Shown: one piece after another, positions 16,360 through 26,833 of the stretch | How the letters are laid out: every line of letters begins with the position of its first letter | Numbering within the stretch: position 1 is the first letter of the stretch | The notes under the pieces: model-generated | Databases searched by the model: none | What the model was told of the DNA's origin: nothing | Seen by the model: the letters and a program-made list of their open reading frames with translations, nothing else | Program-made: the position numbers and the translations under genes | Origin: Lachnospiraceae bacterium | GTDB lineage: Bacteria; Bacillota; Clostridia; Lachnospirales; Lachnospiraceae | NCBI GenBank assembly: GCA_024695145.1 | Contig: JAILIS010000008.1 | Location: 1 to 64,000, forward strand | Direction: 5' to 3' | Length of the DNA stretch: 64,000 nucleotides

Positions 16360-17547
16360 TTATTCGATGATGGAAGCAACTCTTCCTGAACCAACTGTAC
16401 GTCCTCCTTCTCTGATAGCGAATGTAAGACCCTGCTCACATGCTACGGGATGGATAAGCTCGATCGTCATCTCAATGTTATCACCGGGCATGCACATCTC
16501 TGTACCTGCGGGAAGCTGGCAAACACCTGTAACGTCTGTTGTTCTGAAGTAGAACTGAGGACGATAGTTGTTGAAGAAAGGTGTATGACGTCCACCTTCA
16601 TCTTTGGTAAGAACGTAAACCTGAGCCGTAAACTTCTTGTGGCACTTAACCGAACCGGGCTTAGCAACAACCTGTCCACGCTCAATATCTGTTCTGTTGA
16701 TACCACGAAGGAGGATACCGATGTTATCACCTGCCTGAGCCTCATCAAGAAGCTTTCTGAACATCTCGATACCTGTTACGACAGATTTCTGTGTCTCTTC
16801 TTTGATACCGATGATCTCAACTTCATCAGACATATGAAGTGTACCACGCTCTACTCTACCTGTAGCAACGGTACCACGACCTGTGATCGTGAATACGTCC
16901 TCAACAGGCATAAGGAAAGGCTTATCTGTATCACGCTGAGGATCCGGAATATAAGAATCAACCGTATCCATAAGCTCCATGATCTTGTCACCCCATTCAC
17001 TTGAAGGATCCTCAAGTGCCTTAAGAGCTGAACCCTTGATGATAGGACAATCTGTAAATCCGTACTCCTCGAGCTGTTCTGTAACTTCCATCTCAACGAG
17101 CTCGATAAGCTCAGGATCGTCAACCATATCACACTTGTTAAGGAATACAACGATGTAAGGAACACCAACCTGACGGGACAGGAGGATATGCTCCTTGGTC
17201 TGAGCCATAACACCGTCTGTTGCAGCAACAACGAGGATAGCGCCATCCATCTGAGCTGCTCCGGTGATCATGTTCTTAACATAGTCAGCATGTCCCGGGC
17301 AGTCAACGTGTGCATAGTGTCTCTTATCTGTTGAGTACTCAACGTGAGCTGTTGAAATTGTGATACCACGCTCTCTCTCTTCGGGAGCTTTATCGATATT
17401 TTCGAAATCTACCTTAACATTACCGGCAACTCTTTCAGCAAGAACCTTTGTGATAGCTGCTGTAAGTGTTGTCTTACCATGGTCAACGTGGCCAATGGTA
17501 CCGATATTACAATGGGTTTTACTTCTGTCAAATTTCTCTTTTGCCAT
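16360..17547 (-). CDS. tuf: Elongation factor Tu
   Basis: A 395-residue GTPase delivering aminoacyl-tRNA to the ribosome. G1 [10 protein letters not shown] at 19-28, [13 protein letters not shown] near 81, NKCDM near 136 and SALKAL near 174 are intact, followed by the two beta-barrel domains. Last gene of rpsL-rpsG-fusA-tuf, with an additional own promoter at 17613-17641 and a strong terminator downstream. Confidence 0.98.
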   Translation of the reverse strand: MAKEKFDRSKTHCNIGTIGHVDHGKTTLTAAITKVLAERVAGNVKVDFENIDKAPEERERGITISTAHVEYSTDKRHYAHVDCPGHADYVKNMITGAAQMDGAILVVAATDGVMAQTKEHILLSRQVGVPYIVVFLNKCDMVDDPELIELVEMEVTEQLEEYGFTDCPIIKGSALKALEDPSSEWGDKIMELMDTVDSYIPDPQRDTDKPFLMPVEDVFTITGRGTVATGRVERGTLHMSDEVEIIGIKEETQKSVVTGIEMFRKLLDEAQAGDNIGILLRGINRTDIERGQVVAKPGSVKCHKKFTAQVYVLTKDEGGRHTPFFNNYRPQFYFRTTDVTGVCQLPAGTEMCMPGDNIEMTIELIHPVACEQGLTFAIREGGRTVGSGRVASIIE

Positions 17548-17612
17548 TTTAATTAATCCTCCTTAGATTAAAAAGATCTCATCTCTCATGAGCTTTACGC
17601 TCGATAACAAAG

Positions 17613-17641
17613 ATTATATTTCATTTTCCCTTTATTATCAA
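17613..17641 (-). promoter_or_regulatory. Separate promoter for tuf
   Basis: TTGATA (17636-17641) and TATAAT (17613-17618), spacer 17 bp, on the minus strand; the -35 box overlaps the end of fusA. It would allow tuf to be made in excess of the other str genes. Confidence 0.65.
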
Positions 17642-19761
17642 GGGTTTTTTGGTTTTGAAAGAACCTTTTCCTGAACCGACTTGGGTACGGGCTCATACTT
17701 CTCAAAGAACATTGAGTAGTTGCCGCGGCCCTGTGTCCTTGAGCGGAGATCCGTGGCATAACCGAACATCTCCGAAAGCGGAACAAATCCGCGGACAATC
17801 TTGCCGTTTCCGACGTCATCCATACCTTCGATCCGTCCTCGACGGGAATTGATATCACCGATAACGTCGCCCATGTATTCCTCAGGCATTGTGACTTCAA
17901 CTTTCATAATAGGCTCAAGCAGCACAGCACCGGCTTTTTGCATCGCATCCTTGAACGCAAGAGATCCTGCGATATGGAATGCCATCTCCGAAGAGTCGAC
18001 CTCATGATATGAGCCGTCATAAACCGTTGCATGAACGCCCACAACAGGGAATCCTCCGAGAATACCGGCTTTCATTGCCTCCTCGATACCCTCTCCGACC
18101 GCAGGGATGTATTCCTTAGGAATGGCACCGCCCACAACCTCGGAATCGTACTTGAACAGCTCGTCTCCGTTGGCATCCATCGGCTCAAAGCGGACTTTAC
18201 AGTGACCATACTGTCCGCGACCGCCTGACTGCTTAGCATATTTACTCTCAACATCAACAGCCTTTGTGATCGCTTCTTTGTAAGCAACCTGAGGAGCTCC
18301 GACATTTGCCTCCACCTTGAATTCGCGCAGAAGTCTGTCGACGATGATCTCAAGATGCAGCTCTCCCATACCTGCTATGATGGTCTGACCCGTATCGGGA
18401 TCTGTATGTGCCTTGAATGTAGGGTCTTCTTCCGCAAGCTTTGCAAGGGATTCTCCCAGCTTGCCCTGTCCTGCCTTTGTCTTGGGCTCGATCGCAAGCT
18501 CGATTACCGGCTCGGGGAACTCCATGGATTCAAGTATTACAGGATGAGTCTCATCACAGATGGTATCACCTGTAGTTGTCAGCTTAAATCCTACTGCTGC
18601 CGCAATATCGCCCGAGTATACCTTGTCAAGTTCTTCTCTCTTATTGGCGTGCATCTGCAGTATACGTCCCACACGCTCCTTTTTGCCCTTTGTTGCATTA
18701 AGTACATAGGAACCGGAATTCATGGTTCCCGAATAAACTCTGAAGAACGCAAGCTTTCCTACAAAAGGATCTGTCATGATCTTAAATGCAAGTGCGGAGA
18801 AAGGTTCCTCATCAGAAGAATGTCTCTCTGTCTCGTTACCTTCAAGATCCACACCCTTGATCGCAGGAATGTCAAGCGGCGACGGCATATATTCTATTAC
18901 CGCATCAAGGAGTTTCTGTACTCCCTTGTTCCTGTATGCCGTACCACAGCAGACCGGAACCGCCGAACACTCGCAGGTACCTTTACGAAGAGCTTTTTTG
19001 AGGTCATCAACGGTAACGCTGTCTGAATCCTCAAGATAAGCCATCATTGTATCATCATCGAGCTCGGCACACTTCTCGACAAGCTCTTCATGATACGCTT
19101 CGGCTTCGTCCTTCATATCGTCGGGAATATCCACTATGGAAATATCCTCTCCTTTATCATCGTTATAGATATATGCCTTCATTTCAAAAAGATCTATGAT
19201 CCCTTTGAAACTGTCCTCTTTTCCTATGGGAAGCTGGATAACAATGGCATTTTTCCCTAAACGATTTCTTATCTGGTCAACCGCGGCATAAAAATCCGCC
19301 CCGAGTATGTCCATCTTGTTTATGAACGCCATACGGGGAACATTATATGTATCCGCCTGACGCCATACATTTTCGGACTGGGGTTCAACACCGCCTTTGG
19401 CACAAAATACTCCGACAGCTCCGTCAAGAACACGAAGCGATCTTTCCACTTCCACGGTAAAATCAACGTGTCCCGGTGTATCGATGATATTGATACGATG
19501 CTCAAGCGCACCTGCCTTGGGCTTACACTGATCCTGCAATGTCCAGTGGCATGTCGTAGCTGCAGAAGTAATGGTGATACCTCTCTCCTGTTCCTGCTCC
19601 ATCCAGTCCATGGTAGCTGTACCGTCATGAGTCTCACCTATCTTATGATTGATACCGGTGTAATACAGTATACGCTCGGTCGTTGTGGTCTTACCCGCAT
19701 CGATATGAGCCATGATACCGATATTCCTGGTTCTCTCCAATGGATAATCTCTTCCAGCCAA
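17638..19761 (-). CDS. fusA: Elongation factor G
   Basis: A 707-residue translocation GTPase. G1 [15 protein letters not shown] near 17-31, [19 protein letters not shown] near 90 and NKMD near 145 are present, then domains II-V ending with [12 protein letters not shown]. The start codon is TTG (19759-19761), with GGAGGAGAG six bases upstream; the conserved N-terminus [12 protein letters not shown] begins right there, so no other start is plausible. The gene follows rpsG by 15 bases. Confidence 0.98.
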   Translation of the reverse strand: MAGRDYPLERTRNIGIMAHIDAGKTTTTERILYYTGINHKIGETHDGTATMDWMEQEQERGITITSAATTCHWTLQDQCKPKAGALEHRINIIDTPGHVDFTVEVERSLRVLDGAVGVFCAKGGVEPQSENVWRQADTYNVPRMAFINKMDILGADFYAAVDQIRNRLGKNAIVIQLPIGKEDSFKGIIDLFEMKAYIYNDDKGEDISIVDIPDDMKDEAEAYHEELVEKCAELDDDTMMAYLEDSDSVTVDDLKKALRKGTCECSAVPVCCGTAYRNKGVQKLLDAVIEYMPSPLDIPAIKGVDLEGNETERHSSDEEPFSALAFKIMTDPFVGKLAFFRVYSGTMNSGSYVLNATKGKKERVGRILQMHANKREELDKVYSGDIAAAVGFKLTTTGDTICDETHPVILESMEFPEPVIELAIEPKTKAGQGKLGESLAKLAEEDPTFKAHTDPDTGQTIIAGMGELHLEIIVDRLLREFKVEANVGAPQVAYKEAITKAVDVESKYAKQSGGRGQYGHCKVRFEPMDANGDELFKYDSEVVGGAIPKEYIPAVGEGIEEAMKAGILGGFPVVGVHATVYDGSYHEVDSSEMAFHIAGSLAFKDAMQKAGAVLLEPIMKVEVTMPEEYMGDVIGDINSRRGRIEGMDDVGNGKIVRGFVPLSEMFGYATDLRSRTQGRGNYSMFFEKYEPVPKSVQEKVLSKPKNP

Positions 19762-19776
19762 GATTCTCTCCTCCTG

Positions 19777-20292
<516 letters not shown>

Positions 20293-20359
20293 TTAATAAA
20301 CCTGTGTTTCGCGCTGGTGATACGAATTCCAACACTCAACAGTTTCTGTGGTAGCTGTC

Positions 20360-20773
20360 TTACTTCTTAGGACGCTTAGCGCCATACTTCGAGCGAGCCT
20401 GGTTTCTGCCTGCAACACCCGCCGTATCAAGCGTACCGCGGATAACATGATATCTGGTACCGGGCAGATCCTTTACTCTTCCGCCTCTTACAAGAACAAC
20501 ACTGTGCTCCTGCAGGTTATGACCTTCGCCGGGTATATAGCTTGTTACTTCTATACCGTTAGAAAGACGTACTCTGGCGATCTTACGAAGAGCTGAGTTA
20601 GGCTTTTTGGGAGTAGCTGTCTTAACAGCAGTGCACACACCACGCTTCTGCGGAGAAGCTGTTTCGATGGGTCTCTTATGAAGAGAATTAAACCCCTTTC
20701 CGAGAGCAGGTGCAGTTGACTTCTTAACGGAAGTCTCTCTACCCTTTCTGACTAACTGGTTAAATGTTGGCAT
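20360..20773 (-). CDS. rpsL: 30S ribosomal protein S12
   Basis: A 137-residue decoding-centre protein. The start at ATG 20771-20773 ([11 protein letters not shown]) is preceded by AGGAGGTG; the frame continues upstream but without homology. The loop [13 protein letters not shown] has the wild-type lysine associated with streptomycin sensitivity, and the [17 protein letters not shown] motif is intact. First gene of the str operon. Confidence 0.98.
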   Translation of the reverse strand: MPTFNQLVRKGRETSVKKSTAPALGKGFNSLHKRPIETASPQKRGVCTAVKTATPKKPNSALRKIARVRLSNGIEVTSYIPGEGHNLQEHSVVLVRGGRVKDLPGTRYHVIRGTLDTAGVAGRNQARSKYGAKRPKK

Positions 20774-20836
20774 TCTTTTCACCTCCTTCTGTTTTTTTTC
20801 ATCAAAAATAAAGTGCATTTTTGTGCACGCCTAAAG

Positions 20837-20865
20837 ATTATATTCACTAATGGTTGGGATGTCAA
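20837..20865 (-). promoter_or_regulatory. Consensus promoter of the str operon
   Basis: TTGACA (20860-20865) and TATAAT (20837-20842), spacer 17 bp: a full match to the vegetative consensus. It ends three bases before the stop of the PilT-like gene. Confidence 0.88.
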
Positions 20866-20868
20866 GGA

Positions 20869-21936
20869 TTATTTCACAAGACTTATCTTCTTCTGAAGCA
20901 GTTCCGCGTTGGTTGCATATGTCAGAGCAGTCTTGTCCGTGATCTTTCCTTCCTTATAGAGATTAAGAAGGCTTGAATCCATGGCTATCATATCATCGGC
21001 AGCGGATGCGTAGATCATACCGTCGATCTGATGAACCTTTGATTCCCTTATCATGTTCCTTATCGCAGGGGTGAGGGTCATGATCTCGAATGCGGGAACA
21101 AGTCCTCCGTCCACTGAAGGAACAAGCTGCTGTGACACAACCGCCTGAAGGACCATGGACAGCTGCAGTGCGATCTGGTGCTGCTGGTTGGGCGGAAAAG
21201 CGTCGATGATACGGTCTATGGTATTTGATGCGCCTATCGTGTGAAGTGTTGACAGGATCAGGTGTCCTGTTTCAGCGGCTGTCATCGCAACATTCATTGT
21301 TTCATAGTCACGCATTTCACCAAGAAGGATAACGTCCGGACTCTGACGAAGTGATGCGCGCAAAGCGGTAAGGTAACTGTCGGTATCCGTAACAACCTCT
21401 CTCTGGCTGACTATACTCTGTTTATGCATATGAAGATACTCGAGAGGATCTTCAAGAGTGATGATATGTGCGTGGCGGTTGGAATTGATATGGTCGATCA
21501 TACAGGCCAGCGTTGTTGATTTTCCGCTGCCTGCAGGTCCCGTCACAAGGACCAGACCCTTTTTTCTGTCGGCGAACTCTATGATGTTTTCCGGTATATT
21601 ACGCTCTTTGGGATCGGGTATCGAGAATGTGATAACACGGATAACAGCGGAAAGGGAACCTCTCTGCTTGTATGCGTTGATACGAAAACGGGCAACACCC
21701 CTGATGGCGAACGAAAAATCATCATCTCCGTATTTCTGCAGACGGGTCATGTCTCTTCCGCCTGCAAGTTCGTATATCTCGGTGATAAGAACAGCCGTAT
21801 CGGCAGGCATGAGCTTCTCAGTCCCTTCCTGCGCTATGATGCCTTTCTTCTTATAAGAAAGCGGAAGTCCCGCAACGATAAAAATATCCGAGGCTCCGTC
21901 CTGTGTGATTTTCGCTAAAGTTTCCTCAACTGCCAT
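20869..21936 (-). CDS. pilT: PilT-like type IV pilus ATPase
   Basis: A 355-residue secretion ATPase. Walker A GPAGSGKSTTLACMI near 127, Walker B VILLGEMRDYET near 200, the His box AAETGHLILSTLHT near 225, and AIRNMIRE near 294, the near-invariant motif of PilT retraction ATPases. The start at ATG 21934-21936 follows GGAGAACAAGG; the frame extends upstream into the preceding gene. It is the only pilus ATPase in this operon; no PilB-type extension ATPase is present. It therefore may power both directions or work with a PilB encoded elsewhere. Last gene of a ten-gene operon. Confidence 0.88.
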   Translation of the reverse strand: MAVEETLAKITQDGASDIFIVAGLPLSYKKKGIIAQEGTEKLMPADTAVLITEIYELAGGRDMTRLQKYGDDDFSFAIRGVARFRINAYKQRGSLSAVIRVITFSIPDPKERNIPENIIEFADRKKGLVLVTGPAGSGKSTTLACMIDHINSNRHAHIITLEDPLEYLHMHKQSIVSQREVVTDTDSYLTALRASLRQSPDVILLGEMRDYETMNVAMTAAETGHLILSTLHTIGASNTIDRIIDAFPPNQQHQIALQLSMVLQAVVSQQLVPSVDGGLVPAFEIMTLTPAIRNMIRESKVHQIDGMIYASAADDMIAMDSSLLNLYKEGKITDKTALTYATNAELLQKKISLVK

Positions 21937-21961
21937 ATCCTTGTTCTCCAATCTGATCTGT

Positions 21962-22477
21962 TTAGTCAAACAACAGTTTCGTTCCGGATTCGCCTTCTTC
22001 GCTTTCCTTTACTTCTTCAAGCCACTGCCGGTTCACATTTGTCGTCCATTTATCTATCCGAAACAGTCTGTCATCCTGAACGGTCGGATAACAGACGCTA
22101 AGCACAACATTTAGATTCTGTCCGTTTGTCACAGCAACCGAATACGAAAGTATCTTTTTTCCGTCTTCATTTTCGGAAACCACAATATTATCGTTATCGG
22201 AAAACAATGCCTCCACTCCGTCATAGTACTCCTTCTCGTTTTCCGTGTTCCTCATATGCTTTGAAAGAAGTGATTCTATGTTTGCAAGATATATCTCTGC
22301 CATCCTGTTGGCATCATAGTAACTTGCCATGCGGTCAGCCGCCTCTTTTGAAAGAACGTAATCAGACCTCGCCGACATATAAGACAGGGCGGCAAAGGTA
22401 ACCAGTGCAAGAAGCACGAACGTTACCAGTATAGAGCTTGTTCCGATATTGATCCCTCCGGAATGCTTCTTCTCCAT
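21962..22477 (-). CDS. Small exported pilus-operon protein (PilX/GspK position)
   Basis: A 171-residue protein with one N-terminal membrane helix (IGTSSILVTFVLLALVTFAA at about 11-30) followed by a charged extracytoplasmic domain. A glycine before the hydrophobic stretch resembles a prepilin cleavage site, but the glutamate at +5 is missing. That is also true of minor pilins of the GspK type. Three bases separate it from the upstream gene. No family recognised with confidence; the role as a minor pilin is inferred from position and topology. Confidence 0.65.
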   Translation of the reverse strand: MEKKHSGGINIGTSSILVTFVLLALVTFAALSYMSARSDYVLSKEAADRMASYYDANRMAEIYLANIESLLSKHMRNTENEKEYYDGVEALFSDNDNIVVSENEDGKKILSYSVAVTNGQNLNVVLSVCYPTVQDDRLFRIDKWTTNVNRQWLEEVKESEEGESGTKLLFD

Positions 22478-22480
22478 CTC

Positions 22481-22921
22481 CTATCCTTTCGTACTGTTCA
22501 TGTATTTTGTGGCATCCAAAGTATATATCTCCTTGTAATCGCGCAGGCGCACGATACGGACCTCCATATTCTGAATGGCACCGTTGGGTGTCATGGTGAC
22601 ATCACCGACATATGCCGCATTCTCATACTCGCAGGTCTCAAAATCCTCGTCATAGAACACTTCAAAAAAGCCGTCCCCTCCGCGGACCGCACTCGGATAA
22701 TGAGCTATCACCGAATCGATATCTCCGTCAGTTCCTCTCATAACCTCGGCAAAGCCCTGTGCGATAGATGCAGATTCATTGAGCTCAACCGTGTCCCTTG
22801 TCATGACATATGATGTCACAAACAGCCTGACACAGACAGCACCGCATGCGGCAAACAGCAGTATCGTTATGATCAGTTCCATAAGGAACAATGATGTTTT
22901 GGATTTAAGATACTTATTCAC
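22481..22921 (-). CDS. Pilin-like protein
   Basis: A 146-residue protein with a single N-terminal helix. SLFLMELIITILLFAACG at about 10-27 has the pilin-type phenylalanine, Met-Glu (E at +5) and hydrophobic stretch, but Ser replaces the glycine at the cleavage position. The C-terminal part is soluble, with Tyr/Asp-rich strands. It overlaps the upstream gene by eight bases. This is the best pilin candidate in the operon; whether a prepilin peptidase processes it is unclear. Confidence 0.65.
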   Translation of the reverse strand: MNKYLKSKTSLFLMELIITILLFAACGAVCVRLFVTSYVMTRDTVELNESASIAQGFAEVMRGTDGDIDSVIAHYPSAVRGGDGFFEVFYDEDFETCEYENAAYVGDVTMTPNGAIQNMEVRIVRLRDYKEIYTLDATKYMNSTKG

Positions 22922-23438
22922 TCTCGTAGTCTCCGTCCGTTCCGCTGTAGAGCGTCACGAAAAACTCCGTTTTTTCACCGTTGGTGTCGGTTATATTAAA
23001 CCTGTACAGTCCGTCGGTCTGTCTGCTTACCGAAAAATCATCTATGGCCAGTATATTCGTACCGGAAGAATAATCAAAATCATAGCTCTCGTCCGCGGTA
23101 AACTCTTTGAGATATCCGTCGGCAAGGAAAAGGTACGTAACGTATCTCCTTTCCTCTTCATTCTGATACAGTTTCAGAACGGAATGAACATCGGAATCAC
23201 CTGTTCCGTCGATATCCGAAACATCCACGCCTCCGGTATAGTCATGTGATCTGATCTTTTCGGTCAGATATGACATTGCCGTACGTTTTTCGTAGTTGGT
23301 ATTCATATTGGAAACAGTAGTCTTGTATATCCTTGACCCGAAAAGAACAACAAACAGAGCTGTTATGGCAAATGCACCAAACAGGGCAAGAATAAACAGA
23401 AAATCAACCACCGATTTGTTTCTCTTGGCAAAATTCAT
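22914..23438 (-). CDS. DUF4860-like single-helix protein
   Basis: A 174-residue protein with a basic start (MNFAKRNKSVV), one membrane helix (FLFILALFGAFAITALFVVLF at about 13-33, written here in part) and a soluble domain rich in Asp, Tyr and Ser. Its layout fits DUF4860 proteins, which occur next to pilus ATPase and PilC genes in Clostridia. No canonical prepilin site. Start and stop overlap the neighbours by four bases (ATGA), so it is made in register with them. Confidence 0.62.
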   Translation of the reverse strand: MNFAKRNKSVVDFLFILALFGAFAITALFVVLFGSRIYKTTVSNMNTNYEKRTAMSYLTEKIRSHDYTGGVDVSDIDGTGDSDVHSVLKLYQNEEERRYVTYLFLADGYLKEFTADESYDFDYSSGTNILAIDDFSVSRQTDGLYRFNITDTNGEKTEFFVTLYSGTDGDYESE

Positions 23439-23770
23439 TCTTTCTTTATCTCCACAATGGTCACGGACGGCATGATATTGTCACCGATGGGCACATAATC
23501 GACGATGTACCTTTCTTTGTCATAAGTCAGGCCGTAATGGTTTTCTATGTACTTAAGGCTCGGGGGATAATACCCTTCCACGGCATAGCAGTGTATGATG
23601 TCCTTATTCACGGCATCTGTCAGTATCCTGGTCTGATCCCTCGAAGAAGTTGATGCGATAAAGGATATCCCCACCAGGAATGCAATGATAACCGCAACAA
23701 AGAAAAACACCGAGAAGTTCATGGATTCCGTTATTCTTTTTCTTAAACCGGGTCTGTTGAATCTGTTCAT
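23435..23770 (-). CDS. Small single-helix protein of the pilus operon
   Basis: A 111-residue protein: basic N-terminus (NRPGLRKRITESMN), one hydrophobic helix (VFFFVAVIIAFLVGISFIA at about 20-38), then a short soluble domain with GYYPPSLKYIENHYGL. The Pro-Pro-Ser and Tyr-rich pattern (YPPSL) recalls the globular part of small pseudopilins, but the N-terminal glutamate is missing. Overlaps both neighbours by four bases. Confidence 0.62.
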   Translation of the reverse strand: MNRFNRPGLRKRITESMNFSVFFFVAVIIAFLVGISFIASTSSRDQTRILTDAVNKDIIHCYAVEGYYPPSLKYIENHYGLTYDKERYIVDYVPIGDNIMPSVTIVEIKKE

Positions 23771-24822
23771 CCTATACTACTCATAACTCCCATAAGAGGT
23801 AACATTACCGACAAAAGGATAAGGCATACCACAACCGACAGTATAATGACAAGTGTGGGCTCAAGCACCGAGATAAGGTTCGTCATCTTTTCATCCACCT
23901 CATCATCATATCCAACTGCTATCTTCTCAAGTACTTTATCAACGGATCCCGTTCTGAATCCCACGGAGATCATCCTGGAATACATGTTTGAAAAGATCCC
24001 GGCAGAGCAGAGCGCATCAGCAAACGAAGATCCTCCGGCCATGAGTTCCTTGCTCTTGTTTATCTTCTCTTTCATGTCACTGTTGTCTACAAGATTTGAG
24101 ACCATGGCAAGACTTTCATCGGTATCAAGCCCCGCGCTCATGGTAAGAGCCATTCCGGAAGCAAATCTGCCGGCAGCTATCTTGTCATACAGGCCTCTCG
24201 TTGCAAAGAATTTCGAAAGAAATCCGCGCAGCTTTTCTCTTCCGGCAGTCGTCTTTGTAAGAATGAATATGCCGACAATGAGAACGGCAGCCACGATCAC
24301 TATCACAAGAGCATATTTGCTGACAGCACTTCCGAAGTCAAGCATCCCTTTTGAAAAACCCGTCATCTCCGTTCCGAGCTGTTTAAACACATCGTTAAAT
24401 ATGGGCAGGACTTTGATGACAAGGACAAGGATGACGATAAGCATCATCCCCACTATAAGCATGGGATATGTAACCGCACTCTTGATACCCCTTGCAACGT
24501 TTTCCTCACGGTTGTAATGAAAAGCCAGCGCCCTCATGACTTCCTCAAGCTTACCGGACTGTTCGCCTATTTCTATCATGTCAAGCGCATATTTGGGGAA
24601 TACGCCGGAAGCTTCAACCGAATGATGGAACGTATCTCCCTCATTACACTTGTCCAGTATCTTTTGCAGTATCTGTCTTCCTTCATCCGTCGTGGCATCA
24701 TCGAGCATTATGGAAATACCTTCCATTGCCGATATACCGGCGTTCAGTATCATTGCTATCTGATCGCAGAACATCGACAGCTCCTGATTGTTTAAAAGCT
24801 TTCCGGATTTCTTGTCGCTCAT
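23767..24822 (-). CDS. PilC/GspF-family inner membrane platform protein
   Basis: A protein of about 351 residues with two T2SSF domains, each with membrane helices. First repeat: LSMFCDQIAMILNAGISAMEGI near 20, with KSAVTYPMLIVGMMLIVILVLV; second: ASGMALTMSAGLDTDESL near 215, then the C-terminal helix ILSVVVCLILLSVMLPLMGV. It anchors the pilus ATPase in the membrane. I use ATG 24820-24822; an in-frame TTG six bases earlier is better spaced to AGGAGGG and could be the true start. No start further upstream has a ribosome binding site. Confidence 0.87.
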   Translation of the reverse strand: MSDKKSGKLLNNQELSMFCDQIAMILNAGISAMEGISIMLDDATTDEGRQILQKILDKCNEGDTFHHSVEASGVFPKYALDMIEIGEQSGKLEEVMRALAFHYNREENVARGIKSAVTYPMLIVGMMLIVILVLVIKVLPIFNDVFKQLGTEMTGFSKGMLDFGSAVSKYALVIVIVAAVLIVGIFILTKTTAGREKLRGFLSKFFATRGLYDKIAAGRFASGMALTMSAGLDTDESLAMVSNLVDNSDMKEKINKSKELMAGGSSFADALCSAGIFSNMYSRMISVGFRTGSVDKVLEKIAVGYDDEVDEKMTNLISVLEPTLVIILSVVVCLILLSVMLPLMGVMSSIG

Positions 24823-24858
24823 TGTCAAAAATACCCTCCTGTCAGCATTTTTCAACAT

Positions 24859-25806
24859 TTAATAAGTATACTTTGTCGTGTAGTTGCTTCCGTCTCCTAT
24901 GAAGCTTTTGATCTTCTTTGTTCCCGCATTTGCGGCAAACGTCGGATCCATAAGTGTCCAGTCAACACCGTCGAACTCTATCACTCCGTTGATCCAGCCT
25001 TCATCCTCGATATATGCCGTGATCCATGCATGATATGCGTCACCCGCATAACCGAATTCCAGCTTTGTGGGAATTCTCTGGCTTCTGAGCATCGCCGCCA
25101 TTAATGCGGCATAATCAAAGCATATCCCTTTCTTCTCCCTAAGGACTTCATCCACGTTCGGCACATAGTCCGGTTTGACCGTGGCTGCCCTCTCATGATC
25201 ATAGGTGATATTCTTTACAACGTAATCATAAACAGCACCTATGACTTCTATATCCGTCTTCTTTTCCTCGGCGAGATCTTTTCCGAGCGCGACCACCGCC
25301 GAGTTGATGTCAAACTGCACATAACAGTTCGGATACAAAAACGGAAGAAATGGATCCGGCATGGTGACATCTATGGTGTCGGAAAACTTGGTCGCGTACA
25401 GCCCGGGTTCACCCATACCCTCGTATGCGATGATGGAATAGGTCCCATCCCCGAGTGACAGCGGGATGACCGAATCTCCCTTCGGAATGATATATGTGTA
25501 TGTAACGCTGTCATCACAGCTTATCTGTATCTTGATATCATCGTTCGCGCCCGAATTCTTGACATACAGATAGCCGTCATCTTTCTGCGTCATATCCACG
25601 GAAAGCTGGTCGTCACCGATCACATCTATTCCGCCGGCTACGGGAGTAAGACATCTCGGCTCGTTACTTCTGTTCTCGGTAGAGCCGATCCTGACTATTT
25701 CGACTTCCGTCTCTTCGGGTCCGTCATCACATGCAGGAAGCGAAAATGCCATAACCGCGACGCACGTCAGCAATATGATCTTATTTTGACAAAACCGCCT
25801 GAACAA
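24859..25806 (-). CDS. Transglutaminase-like lipoprotein
   Basis: A 315-residue protein with TTG start (25804-25806) five bases after GGAGGG. The N-terminus is a lipoprotein signal ending in the lipobox LPAC (cysteine near 26). Residues about 195-300 are a transglutaminase-like core: Cys in KGICFDYAALMAAMLRS, His in YHAWITAYI and Asp in LMDPTFAANAG form the catalytic triad. Such proteins act as cysteine peptidases or crosslinkers on the outer face. Placed inside the pilus-like operon, it may process or crosslink pilus subunits, which is an inference from position alone. Confidence 0.8.
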   Translation of the reverse strand: MFRRFCQNKIILLTCVAVMAFSLPACDDGPEETEVEIVRIGSTENRSNEPRCLTPVAGGIDVIGDDQLSVDMTQKDDGYLYVKNSGANDDIKIQISCDDSVTYTYIIPKGDSVIPLSLGDGTYSIIAYEGMGEPGLYATKFSDTIDVTMPDPFLPFLYPNCYVQFDINSAVVALGKDLAEEKKTDIEVIGAVYDYVVKNITYDHERAATVKPDYVPNVDEVLREKKGICFDYAALMAAMLRSQRIPTKLEFGYAGDAYHAWITAYIEDEGWINGVIEFDGVDWTLMDPTFAANAGTKKIKSFIGDGSNYTTKYTY

Positions 25807-26266
25807 TTCCGCCCTCCGTATCGGGAATAAATATATTCAAAGTACCTTCTGTAAAATGAAATTTAACGGTACCGTCGACGTCTGTTTCCGCGGGGTATAT
25901 CACCGTTCCGTCGCTGCCCTTGGCATATATCCCTTCGTAGTATACACTACCTGAAAGATGCAGCACAAACATATCGTTTTCCTCGTCGAGATAATGCTGT
26001 ACCACCTTAACATCACTCTCATGAGGCTCAGTCTTTTTCTCTTCCCCTGCTACATAGAACACAAACGGACAGAAGAGGATCAATATCAGCAGTGCAACAG
26101 ATATCCACTTACCGGTCTTGACAAGGGTGGTGTTTGCATAGTTCTTGAATAAGAGCGCATCCAGTGACCTTGTGTTCGGCGTCTGCTCACAGGCTGCAAA
26201 GACGTTCTGAAGTGTTTCATTCGCCGCTTTTTTATTTATACTGTATACTTTGTTTCTTTTAAACAT
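25781..26266 (-). CDS. Single-helix membrane protein next to the ECF sigma gene (candidate anti-sigma factor)
   Basis: A 161-residue protein: cytoplasmic N-terminal about 60 residues with ANETLQNVFAACEQTPNTRS, one membrane helix (WISVALLILILFCPFVFYV near 54-72), then an outer domain with beta-strand-like pattern. Its start overlaps the sigma gene by eight bases. Gene order and topology are those of membrane anti-sigma factors, but no zinc-binding HxxxCxxC motif is seen, so the call rests on context. Confidence 0.55.
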   Translation of the reverse strand: MFKRNKVYSINKKAANETLQNVFAACEQTPNTRSLDALLFKNYANTTLVKTGKWISVALLILILFCPFVFYVAGEEKKTEPHESDVKVVQHYLDEENDMFVLHLSGSVYYEGIYAKGSDGTVIYPAETDVDGTVKFHFTEGTLNIFIPDTEGGIVQAVLSK

Positions 26267-26831
26267 CTTCTTCCCCCTTTCTGAGCATCTTGTTCAGCCG
26301 TTCTCTGGCCGCTATCAGGTATCGTTTGACACTGCTTCTCGAACATCCCAGTGCCGAAGCAATGTCCTCGAGCTTCATGTCGTTGTAATAACGCATAACG
26401 ACTACCTGTTGCTCATTGAAGGGAAGCGATGTTATCGCATCCTTCAGTCTGGAAGCCTCATCAGCATTCTCCGTCATATCCTCGGGGTTGTGATCGATGT
26501 AATCATCGCTGATGAATTCCAGAAGTTCCGGATTATTCTCTCCGTATTCCTGTTTGTTTTTCCGCTCCATATCGTAACATACCCGGAAACATATCTGGTT
26601 CAGCCATGCAACAAACAGAGCCGGTTCCTTTATTCCTTTGATGTTACGCAGTGCAAGTATATACGTTTCCTGCAGAGCATCCTGCGCGAGATTGGTATCT
26701 CTCAGATAGTGTGCCGCATAATTGTATGTATGCTGATAAGTTATGGCATACAATTCGGCAAAAGCATCACTATCGCCTCTTTGCGATTTTTGAACCAATC
26801 GCCCGATATAGGCATGATTAAAATCAGCCAT
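26259..26831 (-). CDS. ECF-type RNA polymerase sigma factor
   Basis: A 190-residue sigma-70 family protein with only regions 2 and 4. Region 2 carries FAELYAITYQHTYNYAAHYL and AQDALQETYILALRNI; region 4 ends in LPFNEQQVVVMRYYNDMKLE and SRSSVKRYLIAARERLNKML, the helix-turn-helix for the -35 element. No region 3, and length as for ECF factors. It stands between the GGDEF gene and the membrane protein gene of the pilus-like operon, so it may regulate that operon or a separate regulon. Its target promoter is not recognisable here. Confidence 0.88.
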   Translation of the reverse strand: MADFNHAYIGRLVQKSQRGDSDAFAELYAITYQHTYNYAAHYLRDTNLAQDALQETYILALRNIKGIKEPALFVAWLNQICFRVCYDMERKNKQEYGENNPELLEFISDDYIDHNPEDMTENADEASRLKDAITSLPFNEQQVVVMRYYNDMKLEDIASALGCSRSSVKRYLIAARERLNKMLRKGEEDV

Positions 26832-26833
26832 TT